From an uncultured Spartobacteria bacterium (lineage in GTDB: Bacteria; Verrucomicrobiota; Verrucomicrobiia; Chthoniobacterales; Chthoniobacteraceae), in the NCBI GenBank assembly GCA_903901425.1, contig CAIURC010000071.1, positions 30,587 to 94,586 of the forward strand: a stretch of 64,000 bases of DNA, in the 5' to 3' direction. Shown one piece after another: positions 47,542 through 55,173 of this stretch (position 1 is the stretch's first letter; each line of letters opens with the position of its first letter). The notes beneath the pieces are model-generated. The model had not been told where the DNA came from, made no database searches, and worked only from the letters and a program-made list of their open reading frames with translations. Made by a program: the position numbers and the translations under genes.

Positions 47542-48108
47542 GTGTCCATCGATCCCACACAGCTTCGGTGTCCCGAGGAAAACCGCAGTGCCGCTGCGTG
47601 GGAGGAAGCCTACCCCCTGCTTTGGGACGCCGGAATGCGGATTGCCCGGCTCCGGTTGGCGGGCAGCCAGTTTGAATCTGACCGCGAGGATCTGGTCTCT
47701 GTGGCTGTCCAGCAGTTCATTCGGGGGCTCGTCTCTGGCGAAACAGAATCCTTCAATCAACTGGCTTCCTGGGACGATTGTCTGGGTATGTTCCGTCATA
47801 TCGTCCGGCTTCGAACCACCGATTTTCTCCGTGCCCGGGGCCGGAACCGGGAGGATGCCGTGGAGGAACTGCCCGAGTTGCCCGTCGAAGACCGGGACGC
47901 CCTACCGTTTACTGCTCCGGAACTCTTGGCTGCCGTGGATGCGTTGGAGCCGGACCCGCCGGTGCCTCAAGTGTTCCGGGACCGGTTTCTGGAGGGGCGC
48001 AGCACGGATGAAATCGCCCGGCTGCGCAGCATCAACCGGAACACGCTGTGCAGCTATTACGCGAAGGGGCTGCGGACCCTGCGGGAACGGCTGGGAGGTT
48101 TGACATGA
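47542..48108 (+). CDS. ECF-like sigma factor heading the caspase-DGR locus
   Basis: About 188 residues from a GTG at 47542; the frame is open further upstream to a candidate ATG near 47341, so the start is uncertain. Region 2 is in QQFIRGLVSGETESFNQLAS and DDCLGMFRHIVRLRTTDFLR; region 4 is FLEGRSTDEIARLRSINR, ending ERLGGLT. The stop overlaps the next gene's ATG (ATGA), and that gene overlaps CASP1 the same way, so sigma, membrane regulator and caspase are one co-translated set. A plausible role is auto-control of this caspase-DGR locus. Confidence 0.72.
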   Translation: MSIDPTQLRCPEENRSAAAWEEAYPLLWDAGMRIARLRLAGSQFESDREDLVSVAVQQFIRGLVSGETESFNQLASWDDCLGMFRHIVRLRTTDFLRARGRNREDAVEELPELPVEDRDALPFTAPELLAAVDALEPDPPVPQVFRDRFLEGRSTDEIARLRSINRNTLCSYYAKGLRTLRERLGGLT

Positions 48109-48698
48109 ACGAAAAGGAAGTCCTTGAGCAGCATGCCGATGTGCTGGCGGGAATTGAAAACGTGCCGCCTGCAGCCGATGTGCCGGTTCCAGAGCGGCGT
48201 TTGAGCGAATTTGAGTGCGTCCGGAGGGAGACTCTGGCTGCGCGAGGAGCCTCGCCCGCGCCCATGGAAACAAAGATCGTGCGGCCCGTTTTTTTGCGGT
48301 TTGTCCTGCAGGCGGCTGCTGCGGTGCTGCTTCTGGGCGGGTTGTATTTGCAGTTCCGCCCGCAGTCGGTCCGGACGGCCCGCGTGGTGGTCACGTCGCC
48401 TGGGGACGAAATTGAGTCGACCCGGCCCCGGATCGCGTGGACGAGCAGGGACGGTGCCAGTCAGCGGTACGACGTCTGGATCCTTCCGGCAGAGGGCGAC
48501 CCGTTGACGGTGCCTGCGTTGTTCAAGCGGGAAAACGTGGTGTCGCCGGTGGAGTTTTCCGCGCTTGAGCCGGGTAAGGGTGTTTTGGCCACCGCTCTGG
48601 AGCAGGGCACCGACTACCGGGTGCTGGTGTGTCTGGCCGGGGCGGGTAGAATGGCCGGGGTTCCTGTCCATTTCCGAACATCAAAATCCTCACGATGA
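48105..48698 (+). CDS. Single-pass membrane protein, probable anti-sigma partner
   Basis: A 197-residue protein with a short cytoplasmic N-terminus (about 1-60), one membrane helix near residues 62-84 (VFLRFVLQAAAAVLLLGGLY) and an outer domain of about 110 residues with a beta-sandwich-like pattern (PRIAWTSRDGASQRYDVWIL). Position between a sigma factor and a secreted caspase, with four-base overlaps on both sides, fits an anti-sigma sensor. Its outer part may sense the same event as the caspase. No named domain is clear. Confidence 0.6.
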   Translation: MNEKEVLEQHADVLAGIENVPPAADVPVPERRLSEFECVRRETLAARGASPAPMETKIVRPVFLRFVLQAAAAVLLLGGLYLQFRPQSVRTARVVVTSPGDEIESTRPRIAWTSRDGASQRYDVWILPAEGDPLTVPALFKRENVVSPVEFSALEPGKGVLATALEQGTDYRVLVCLAGAGRMAGVPVHFRTSKSSR

Positions 48699-50620
48699 AA
48701 ACATTTCTGGGTACGTTGGTTCTTGGAGTCTGGATGTCGCTTGCCGCGCGGGCCGAGCGTGTAGCGCTGGTGATGGGGAACAACGTCTACGCAAACCTTC
48801 CCAGCCAGATGCAGCTCCAGAGTCCGGTGTCGGATGCTGCAGACGTTGCGGCTGCGCTCAAAAAACTCGGGTACCGGATTATTGGAGAAAAACCCCTGAC
48901 CAACGGGACGCGGGAGGCGATGACGGGTGCTGCGGAGGCGTTTGCTGCGGCTGCGAAATCTGCGGAGGCGGCGGTGTTTTACTATTCCGGGCACGGGATT
49001 CAGGTGGGCGAGGACAATTACCTTTTGCCGACGGACACGCCCAAGCTGACGGCGCTTTCGATGCTCAAAAACCGGTGCATTCTGCTGCGGGACACGATCA
49101 TGGTGGGGTTGGAAGAGGCGGGTGCGGGGAACAAGGTGATTATTTTGGACTGTTGCCGGGACAACCCGTTCAGCGCGCAGTTGGATGCGGCGCTGTCGCA
49201 GGTGGGCAAGAGCGTGAAGACAAAGTCGGTGGGGGAGATGACGGGGTACGGCCCCGGGTTTTACTTGGCGTTTGCGACCAGCCCGGGATCGACGGCGCTG
49301 GATGGGAACGGGAAGCGGAACAGCCCGTTTACCGGGGCGATGCTGAAGGTGTTGGAGACGAAGTCGGGAGAGGACATCGATTTCTTTTTCCGGGAAGTGA
49401 AAAAGAGCCTGCCACGGGATCAGGTGAGCTGGACGAACCACAGTTTGCAGTCGGGATTCGCGCTGGGGTTGGGGCGGCCCGTGGAGGAGGGAGCGTTGAT
49501 GGCGGAACGCGGACGGTTGGAGGAGGAGCGGAGGAAACTGGAATTGGTGAAGCTGGAAACCGAGAGGCGGGCGTTGGAGGAGGAAAGGAAGCGTCTGGAG
49601 ATGGCGAAGCTGACGCCGCCGGGTGGTTCCGGTACGCCGCCTGCAAAGGTGGGGGCTGGGGATGCCGAGGGGCGGGAGGCGGGTCAGGCGATGCAGAACG
49701 GGATGGGGACGGTGTTTCGGTGGTGTCCGGCTGGGGAGTTCCTGATGGGCAGCAGCGAATCGGAGAAACAGAGTTTTGCGAAGTGGGGTTTTTCTACGGA
49801 TGACGAAACCCGACACCGGGTGGTGCTGAGCAAGGGGTTCTGGCTGAGCGAGCACGAGACCACGCAGGGAGAATGGACGGCGGTGACAGGGCGCACGGTG
49901 AGGGACCAAGCCAAGAGGATGCTCGAAGACGACACGAAATATGCGGCGGTTGGCAACAAAACGCTGCGCGAGTTCTATGGGCTGAAGAGGACGGACGATC
50001 CCATGCGTTTAATCCATGCGGAGGGCGATTCTGTGCCTGTGTATTTTGTGAGTTGGCCGGAGGCGGTGCAGTATTGCGAACGGCTGACGGAACGGGAGCG
50101 TGGTTTGGGAACTCTGCCCGCGGGATGGAAGTATGCGCTGCCGACGGAGGCGCAATGGGAGTACGCGTGCCGAGCGGGAACCCAGACGTCGATTTACAGC
50201 GGGGAACTGAGGATCGTGGGGAAGAACAACGCGCCTGGGTTGGATGAGATTGCGTGGTATGGGGGGAACAGCAGTGACGGGTACAGTGGCCGGGGAGCGG
50301 ATACGTCTGGCTGGCCTGAGAAGCAGTATCCTGGGGGAGTGGCTGGGGCGCGGAAGGTTGGGCAGAAGCGAGCAAATGCGTGGGGGATGCAGGACATGCT
50401 GGGGAACGTGTTTGAGTGGTGTTCCGACTGGTACAAGGCGGACATCACGGGTGTACGCGTCGATCCCACGGGGGCGCCTTCGGGCGTCGACCGGGTGTGC
50501 CGCGGCGGCAGCTGGGGCAGCGCTGCCGTCGTCTGTCGCGCCGCCTACCGCTTCGGGAGCGTACCCGGCATCCGGAGCAACAACCTTGGATTCCGTCCCG
50601 CCCTAGTTCCATCCAGATGA
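48695..50620 (+). CDS. CASP1: secreted caspase-like/coiled-coil/FGE-fold protein, DGR target
   Basis: A 641-residue protein. Signal peptide at 1-20 (MKTFLGTLVLGVWMSLAARA). The caspase-like domain runs about 21-255 with the catalytic His in YYSGHGIQ (H100) and Cys in ILDCCRDNP (C153/C154; the second aligns with the metacaspase nucleophile). A charged coiled coil lies near 265-307, and the C-terminal FGE-fold (C-type lectin-like) domain runs about 330-641 with AGEFLMGS, LPTEAQWEYACRAGT and NVFEWCSDWY. The last 46 residues hold the variable repeat. It is the only target with the longer, more diverged FGE domain, and it is coupled to the sigma/anti-sigma genes. The FGE fold is a known DGR-variable ligand-binding scaffold. 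Ligand and substrate unknown. Confidence 0.88.
   Translation: MKTFLGTLVLGVWMSLAARAERVALVMGNNVYANLPSQMQLQSPVSDAADVAAALKKLGYRIIGEKPLTNGTREAMTGAAEAFAAAAKSAEAAVFYYSGHGIQVGEDNYLLPTDTPKLTALSMLKNRCILLRDTIMVGLEEAGAGNKVIILDCCRDNPFSAQLDAALSQVGKSVKTKSVGEMTGYGPGFYLAFATSPGSTALDGNGKRNSPFTGAMLKVLETKSGEDIDFFFREVKKSLPRDQVSWTNHSLQSGFALGLGRPVEEGALMAERGRLEEERRKLELVKLETERRALEEERKRLEMAKLTPPGGSGTPPAKVGAGDAEGREAGQAMQNGMGTVFRWCPAGEFLMGSSESEKQSFAKWGFSTDDETRHRVVLSKGFWLSEHETTQGEWTAVTGRTVRDQAKRMLEDDTKYAAVGNKTLREFYGLKRTDDPMRLIHAEGDSVPVYFVSWPEAVQYCERLTERERGLGTLPAGWKYALPTEAQWEYACRAGTQTSIYSGELRIVGKNNAPGLDEIAWYGGNSSDGYSGRGADTSGWPEKQYPGGVAGARKVGQKRANAWGMQDMLGNVFEWCSDWYKADITGVRVDPTGAPSGVDRVCRGGSWGSAAVVCRAAYRFGSVPGIRSNNLGFRPALVPSR
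50482..50603 (+). repeat. DGR variable repeat VR1
   Basis: 122 bp aligned without gaps to the TR at 52161-52282. Sixteen differences, all at TR adenines. The residues at the variable codons are D, C, G, S, A, V, Y, F, S, V, I and S, with two AAC positions near the end still Asn. The last 14 bases before the stop are shared by all four VR genes, and the GC run CCGTCCCGCCC at the 3' end is the likely initiation-of-mutagenic-homing site. Confidence 0.95.
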
Positions 50621-50682
50621 AAGCGGAGCGTTGGGCGAGCGGAGCGAGGAGCCGGAGCGAGGGACGAGCGGAGGCGGGGTAG
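50621..50682 (+). repeat. Purine-rich flank shared after VR1 and VR4
   Basis: About 60 bp after the CASP1 stop, rich in GAGCG and GGAG motifs, nearly identical to 63828-63890 after CASP4. After CASP2 and CASP3 the same flank is shorter by about 29 bp, the loss lying between two GAGCGGAG copies. It has no complementary arms, so it is not a hairpin. Confidence 0.75.
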
Positions 50683-50711
50683 GAGGAAATTTGAAAGCCG
50701 AGATGTAAGAA

Positions 50712-51185
50712 ATGGGGTTAAAGTTTTTCCATGTATTCAGCCGTGACCCTGGCGCAATGGAGACGGAGCTGAACAGTTTTCTCGCCAGACACCGTGTGGT
50801 GAATGTGGAGCGGCGGTTTGTGGAGAGTGGAGCAGAATCGTTTTGGGCGATCTGCGTGGATTATTTGGAAGGGAATGGCGGAGGTGGAGCCGTGCATGGT
50901 TCGCCGGGTCGCTCGGAGCGGAAAGTGGATTACAAAGAGGTGCTTTCAGCGGAACAGTTTGCGGTGTTTGCGAAGCTCAGAGAGTTGCGAAAGAGTGTTG
51001 CGGAGAGGGAGGCTGTGCCCGTGTATGCGGTGTTCACCAATGAGCAGCTTGCGGCGATGGTTCAGGGGGGCGTCGATAGCCGGAGCAAGTTGCGGAGTAT
51101 CGAGGGGATTGGCGATGCGAAGGTTGAGAAATACGGCGAAGTTTTTCTCGGGTTGCTGGCCGCAAGCGCTCCAACTCCTGGATGA
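50712..51185 (+). CDS. HRDC-domain protein, DGR accessory
   Basis: A 157-residue protein. The C-terminal part (about 75-155) is an HRDC domain: FAKLRELRKSVAEREAVPVY, VFTNEQLAAM and LRSIEGIGDAKVEKYGEVFL are the recognisable pieces. HRDC domains bind nucleic acid in RecQ and RNase D. The N-terminal 70 residues (MGLKFFHVFSRDPGAME onwards) match nothing I can name. It overlaps the RT gene by four bases and follows CASP1 by 92 bases. HRDC proteins occur as DGR accessories in place of the better-known Avd, and no Avd is seen here. Confidence 0.85.
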   Translation: MGLKFFHVFSRDPGAMETELNSFLARHRVVNVERRFVESGAESFWAICVDYLEGNGGGGAVHGSPGRSERKVDYKEVLSAEQFAVFAKLRELRKSVAEREAVPVYAVFTNEQLAAMVQGGVDSRSKLRSIEGIGDAKVEKYGEVFLGLLAASAPTPG

Positions 51186-52177
51186 AAAGAGTGGGAGGAA
51201 TTTATGAGGGGATTTGGGAGTGGGAAAACCTGAGGCGGGCGTTTTGCCGGGCTCGCAAAGGCAGTGGAAGGAGTCAGGAAGTTCAGTGTTTTGAGCGGGA
51301 TCTGTGGGAAAACCTCCGGAGGATTCAGGAGGAGTTGAGGGAGGAACGCGTGGTTCTGCATGGGTTCAGGCAGTTCCGGATTCATGATCCCAAGGAGCGG
51401 CTCATTACCGCTCCGGCCTTCCGGGACCGGGTGTTGCATCATGCGCTCATGGGGGTTTGCGAGCCGCAGTTCGAAAAGTGGCAATTGGCGGAGAGTTTTG
51501 CCTGCCGCCGTGGGAAGGGGCGGTTGGCGGCGCTAAAATGGGCGACGGAGCGTGCCCGGCAGTACCGGTGGTTTGTGAAAATGGATGTGCGGAAGTACTT
51601 TGAAAGCGTGTCCCACCATATCCTGTGGGAGGCGCTCCGGAAAAAGTTCAAGGATGCGAGGGTGCTAGAGCTGTTCCGTCAGATGATCAATGCCCATGAG
51701 TCTCGCCCCGGGCATGGGTTGCCAATCGGAAGTCTGGTCAGCCAGCACCTCGCCAACTTTTACTTGGTCCCCTTGGATCGCTTCGTCAAAGAGACCCTGC
51801 GCGCCCCGGGCTATGTGCGGTACATGGATGATTTTGTGCTCTGGGGAGAGGATCCGGCTCAGATCCGAATTTGGTGGGAACAAATCCGGCAGTTTCTGGA
51901 GGTCAAACTGTGTCTGGAGCTGAAACCCGGGACGCACGCAAACCGTACGGAGCACGGGATGGATTTTTGTGGGTTCCGGATTTTTCGGGGATGGCGTGTT
52001 CTCAATCGGCGATCCAAGAAGCGGCTTGTGGGAAGGCTCAAGGAACTTCGGGCGCTGGAAGGCAGGGTTGCAGAGCAGACGCTGCAAAGGCGTGCCGAAG
52101 CGGTTTTTGCCTTTACCAAGGAGGGGCACACCTTGAAGGATCGAAGGTGGGCGCTGGCCAGGGCGTCAACCGGGTGA
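51182..52177 (+). CDS. DGR-type reverse transcriptase
   Basis: A 331-residue reverse transcriptase. Catalytic acids are D135 (MDVRKYF) and the YMDD at 214-217 (YVRYMDDFVLW). Residues 182-188 read IGSLVSQ, the (I/V/L)GXXXSQ motif that marks DGR RTs, in place of the QGXXXSP form of group II intron and retron enzymes. There is no maturase or endonuclease domain. It would copy the TR RNA with errors at adenines and supply cDNA for homing into the four VRs. Its ATG overlaps the HRDC stop, and its last 17 bases are the first 17 of the TR. Confidence 0.96.
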   Translation: MKRVGGIYEGIWEWENLRRAFCRARKGSGRSQEVQCFERDLWENLRRIQEELREERVVLHGFRQFRIHDPKERLITAPAFRDRVLHHALMGVCEPQFEKWQLAESFACRRGKGRLAALKWATERARQYRWFVKMDVRKYFESVSHHILWEALRKKFKDARVLELFRQMINAHESRPGHGLPIGSLVSQHLANFYLVPLDRFVKETLRAPGYVRYMDDFVLWGEDPAQIRIWWEQIRQFLEVKLCLELKPGTHANRTEHGMDFCGFRIFRGWRVLNRRSKKRLVGRLKELRALEGRVAEQTLQRRAEAVFAFTKEGHTLKDRRWALARASTG

Positions 52178-52282
52178 ACCGCGGCGGCAGCTGGAACAAC
52201 GATGCCGTCAACTGTCGCGCCGCCAACCGCAACGGGAACGAACCCGGCAACCGGAACAACAACCTTGGATTCCGTCCCGCCC
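52161..52282 (+). repeat. DGR template repeat (TR)
   Basis: 122 bp with 29 adenines, 24 of them in twelve AAC codons in the reading frame of the targets. AAC codons can become many residues by change of the two adenines without giving a stop. It matches the four VRs without gaps from GGGCGTC to CCGTCCCGCCC; the bases right after (C, AG, C, TCCA) differ from the VR side at two C/T positions, as expected when IMH and IMH-star differ. The 5' end lies inside the RT gene. Confidence 0.97.
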
Positions 52283-52298
52283 CAGCTCCACCCGCCCG

Positions 52299-52318
52299 GG
52301 TTCCGTAGAGAACCTTTT
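52299..52318 (+). terminator. Weak terminator-like hairpin after the TR
   Basis: GGTTC and GAACC pair around CGTAGA and are followed by TTTT, 17 bases after the TR ends. It could set the 3' end of the TR RNA. The stem is only five base pairs, so this is a weak call. Confidence 0.35.
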
Positions 52319-52553
52319 GGATGGAACCGGCCAGTGACCCGGTCCCGGTGATTTGGGTTGCCGGGCAAATGCAGTCCCTGCCGTTCTGGTGCTGGTAGTA
52401 GAAGCGTGGATGCGCTTCTGCGAACGCTCCAGGGCGGCCTTTTATTTGTCGGGTAATTGAGCGGAAAAACCCCGCAATCAACCGTCCATCTCCGGCGATG
52501 GGTCTGGTGTGGACGCCGCGGAGTGCGGCGCCGCGAACCCTAAAAAACCCAAT
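52319..52553 (+). other. Leader of the first Cys-rich gene
   Basis: No gene is supported here. The last ~80 bases (from about 52472, GCAATCAACCGTC then GGCGATGGGT) are repeated almost exactly upstream of the second Cys-rich gene (58820-58902), and more loosely at 63911-63945. This makes it a shared leader or promoter of the caspase modules, but no clear -10/-35 pair is evident. Confidence 0.5.
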
Positions 52554-52811
52554 ATGAAACTGCTGATCCTTGCCACTGTGAGCCTTCTGTCTGCTGGTTG
52601 CGTCCAGGCCAGCGACTGTTACACCCCGCGCCGGTCCGGGTATTGCGCCCCCGTGTACCGCTACACCCGACAGGTCGGATGCCGGACCGAGTACCGCTGT
52701 GGGACCGACCATTGCGGACGCCGGGTGATGTACCCGGTCCGGGTGGTGACCTATGCGGACTACTACTCGGACGGTTCTGTCCGGACGTACACCCGGAGTG
52801 GTGCGCTGTGA
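52554..52811 (+). CDS. Tiny secreted Cys/Tyr-rich protein, copy 1
   Basis: An 85-residue protein: signal sequence ending LSAGC, perhaps a lipoprotein (C16), then a Tyr/Arg/Cys-rich body with C22, C31, C43, C49 and C54. I recognise no family. It heads the CASP2 module, about 78 bases before the OmpA-like gene. The second copy at 58903-59160 has only two residue differences. Disulphides in the periplasm are plausible. Confidence 0.7.
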   Translation: MKLLILATVSLLSAGCVQASDCYTPRRSGYCAPVYRYTRQVGCRTEYRCGTDHCGRRVMYPVRVVTYADYYSDGSVRTYTRSGAL

Positions 52812-52888
52812 GGGCGCATGTCCTGTTTCTGGCTGGGAGCAAACGGGGTCTGGTCGGAGGAGGAGGTTTGTGTTACACGCGATGCGTT

Positions 52889-53428
52889 ATGAAACGGTTG
52901 CACCTGATCCTTCTCCTCTTCGCCGCCCTCCGCGTGGTGGCTGCAGACCCCGAGGTGGTTCCCGCCGAACAGATTGCCCGGAAATGGAAACGGACCAAGT
53001 CCATCAACGGGCCCACGGAAAAAATCCGCAAAGGGTTGGAGGTTGAGGTGGGCACCCAGCCTGTGGAGGTGAAGGTGGATGCCGACACCGCGGTGAGTTT
53101 CCAGAACATCCAGTTCCAGCGGGACAGCGCGGAGCTGCTGGACGGAGTCACGGCCGCGCAGATCGGGGAGATTGCGCGTGCGATGAAACAGGCCGGGAGC
53201 GAGCGGTTCTTGATCGAGGGTCACACCTGCGATCTGGGCAGCGACGCGCATAACCTCGGGCTTTCCCAGCAGCGGGCATTGGCAGTCAAGCGGGCGTTGG
53301 AATGGCATGGTGTAGAGCCCGGGCGGTTGCAGGTGCTCGGGTTCGGGGAATCGGATCCGGTGATAGCCAATACGGACGAAACCGCGCGCGCCAAAAATCG
53401 CCGGGTGCAGATTTACCGGAAACTCTGA
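52889..53428 (+). CDS. OmpA-like protein, copy 1
   Basis: A 179-residue exported protein (signal MKRLHLILLLFAALRVVAA). The C-terminal half is an OmpA-type peptidoglycan-binding domain: IQFQRDSAELLDGV, FLIEGHTCDLGSDAHNLGLS, QRALAVKRALEWHG and RAKNRRVQIYRKL. No membrane barrel is present, so it is a periplasmic cell-wall binder. Its TGA shares one base with the CASP2 ATG, so the two are made together. A role as wall anchor or sensor for the caspase is a guess from position. Confidence 0.85.
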   Translation: MKRLHLILLLFAALRVVAADPEVVPAEQIARKWKRTKSINGPTEKIRKGLEVEVGTQPVEVKVDADTAVSFQNIQFQRDSAELLDGVTAAQIGEIARAMKQAGSERFLIEGHTCDLGSDAHNLGLSQQRALAVKRALEWHGVEPGRLQVLGFGESDPVIANTDETARAKNRRVQIYRKL

Positions 53429-55122
53429 TGCCTATGAAACCGAAGGCGCTGATGGTGTTTGTGGTGGCCGTGGGAGCCATGGGAGCCGTGCGAGTGTTTG
53501 CGGAGGAATTGCCGCGGGAGGCGCTGGTGATGGGGGTTGGGGAATATGCCGGGGCGAGCTACAAGGGGAAAACGATCCGGAACCTGCCCGGGATCACAAC
53601 GGCGGATTTGCCGTTGATGAAGGCGAAGCTGGAGTTGCTTGGGTTCCGCGTCCGAGTGGTATCCAATCCGACGCGGAAAGAGGCGGAACAGGAGGTGGAC
53701 GCGTTCTCAGCGCGGATCAAGGAACGGCCCGGGGTGTCGCTGTTTTACTTTTCCGGGCACGGAGGTGAGTACAAGGGGAAGAACTACTTGATCCCGCGGG
53801 AAGCGAGCATCGGGAGTGCCGCGGATTTGGAGGACAAAGCGCTCAACGCGCAGCGGGTGTTGAACGGGATGGAAGAAAGCGGGGCGACGGTGAACCTGGT
53901 TTTCTTGGACTGTTGCCGGGAGGATTTGGGGAAGAGCGTGGGCGGTGCGGAGTTGGCGCCGTTGAAAGCGCGCGGGAGTTTTGTGGGGTTTGCAACGCGG
54001 AGCGGGGATTTTGCGGATCCCGAGGAGAAGGGGAGTCCGTACACGCGTTTTTTGTTGAAGCACCTTGGGACGCCCGGGATCAGCGTTTCGGACATGTACG
54101 CCGGGGTGATCTCGGACGTGAAGAACTACTCCAAGCGGGTGCTTGGGGAGGAAAGGCGGCCCGGTTTTTACTCGGAGTTGGATGCGCCGTTTTATTTCGT
54201 GCCGGCGAGTTTTGTGAAGCCGGTTGAGGCGGCTGGGCGTGCGGTGGAGGAGGGCGCGTTGATGGCAGAACGTGAGCGCTTGGAAAAGGCGCGGATTGCG
54301 TTGGAAGAGGAAAGGAAGCGTCTGGAGATGGCAAAGCTGACACTGCCCAAGACTGCGGTGCCGCCCCCGGCTGCGGATCCGGATCCGGCAAAGGCGGAAA
54401 CGGGCGCGGTGGGAAAGACGCTGGAGGTGGGGTTGCCGGGTGGAAAGGTGATGAGGTTCTGCTACTGTCCACCCGGGAAGTTCACGATGGGGAGTCCGGT
54501 GAGCGAGCCGGGGCATGAGAGCGATGAGGACCAAGTATCCGTGACGATCAGCCAAGAATTTTGGATGGCGGAAACCGAGGTGACTCAGGCGCAGTGGGAA
54601 TCGGTGATGGGAACGAATCCGAGTTATTTCAAGGGAGCGAGCCTGCCTGTGGAGCGGGTGAGTTGGGAGGACGCGCAGGAAATGGTGAGGAAGCTCACCC
54701 AGACTGGTCTTGCACCCTCTGGTTTCAAGTTTGCCCTCCCAACGGAGGCGCAATGGGAGTACGCATGCAGGGCAGGGACGCAGACGGCGTATGCGTTTGG
54801 AAGCCAGTTGACCCCGCAGGAGGCAAACTTTGGGAAAGGAGCAGATGGGCAGACGGTTTCCGTGAAAACGTACCGTCCAAACCGGTGGGGATTGTACGAT
54901 ATGCACGGGAATGTGTGGGAGTGGTGTAGCGATTTGTTGGGCGACAGGCTTCAAGGAGGCGTGGATCCCAGAGGTGCGTCTTCGGGCGTCCTCCGGGTGT
55001 TCCGCGGCGGCGGCTGGTTCAGCGATGCCGTCGGCTGTCGCGCCGCCGGCCGCGGCGGGGGCGAACCCGGCGACCGGGGCGACTTCCTTGGATTCCGTCC
55101 CGCCCTAGTTCCATCCAGATGA
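53428..55122 (+). CDS. CASP2: secreted caspase-like/coiled-coil/FGE-fold protein, DGR target
   Basis: A 564-residue protein. Signal at about 1-25 (FVVAVGAMGAVRVFAEE). Caspase-like domain to about 260, with catalytic H111 (FYFSGHGGEYKG) and C162/C163 (VFLDCCREDL). Coiled coil near 278-305 (RERLEKARIALEEERKRLEM), a Pro-rich linker, and an FGE-fold domain (about 340-564) with PGKFTMGSPVSEPGHESDED, VTQAQWESVMG, LPTEAQWEYACRAGT and GLYDMHGNVWEWCSD. The last 46 residues are the VR. Its caspase domain is close to CASP3's; its FGE domain is close to CASP3's and CASP4's. It would act outside the cytoplasm. Ligand unknown. Confidence 0.9.
   Translation: MPMKPKALMVFVVAVGAMGAVRVFAEELPREALVMGVGEYAGASYKGKTIRNLPGITTADLPLMKAKLELLGFRVRVVSNPTRKEAEQEVDAFSARIKERPGVSLFYFSGHGGEYKGKNYLIPREASIGSAADLEDKALNAQRVLNGMEESGATVNLVFLDCCREDLGKSVGGAELAPLKARGSFVGFATRSGDFADPEEKGSPYTRFLLKHLGTPGISVSDMYAGVISDVKNYSKRVLGEERRPGFYSELDAPFYFVPASFVKPVEAAGRAVEEGALMAERERLEKARIALEEERKRLEMAKLTLPKTAVPPPAADPDPAKAETGAVGKTLEVGLPGGKVMRFCYCPPGKFTMGSPVSEPGHESDEDQVSVTISQEFWMAETEVTQAQWESVMGTNPSYFKGASLPVERVSWEDAQEMVRKLTQTGLAPSGFKFALPTEAQWEYACRAGTQTAYAFGSQLTPQEANFGKGADGQTVSVKTYRPNRWGLYDMHGNVWEWCSDLLGDRLQGGVDPRGASSGVLRVFRGGGWFSDAVGCRAAGRGGGEPGDRGDFLGFRPALVPSR
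54984..55105 (+). repeat. DGR variable repeat VR2
   Basis: 122 bp aligned to the TR without gaps; 22 differences, all at TR adenines, the most of the four. Residues at variable codons are L, F, G, F, S, G, G, G, G, D, G, D and F. The 3' end and the stop context match the other VRs. Confidence 0.95.
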
Positions 55123-55142
55123 GTGCGGAGCCCTGGGCGAGC

Positions 55143-55161
55143 GGAGGCGGGGGTAGCCTCC
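55143..55161 (+). repeat. Short inverted repeat after CASP2
   Basis: GGAGGC and GCCTCC around GGGGGTA. It lies between the convergent CASP2 and AbiEii-like genes. No T-run follows, so its role as terminator is not shown. Confidence 0.35.
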
Positions 55162-55173
55162 CCAGAGAGATAT

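Noticed and set aside
49700..50620. FGE-fold domains as the formylglycine-generating enzyme for the sulfatase at 27 kb
   Set aside because: They are fused to caspase-like domains in four copies, their C-terminal surface is hypervariable, and the fold is a common ligand-binding scaffold; no sulfatase lies near.
50621..50690. Post-VR hairpin or cruciform of the kind needed for homing in some DGRs
   Set aside because: The flank is purine-rich on one strand without complementary arms after VR1, VR3 and VR4; only VR2 has a short inverted repeat.
51182..52177. Reverse transcriptase as a group II intron or retron enzyme
   Set aside because: The IGSLVSQ motif, absence of maturase/endonuclease domain, and the adenine-specific TR/VR pairs mark it as a DGR enzyme.
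52319..52471. Second TR or a further VR in the DGR neighbourhood
   Set aside because: No other stretch matches the TR beyond the four VRs listed.
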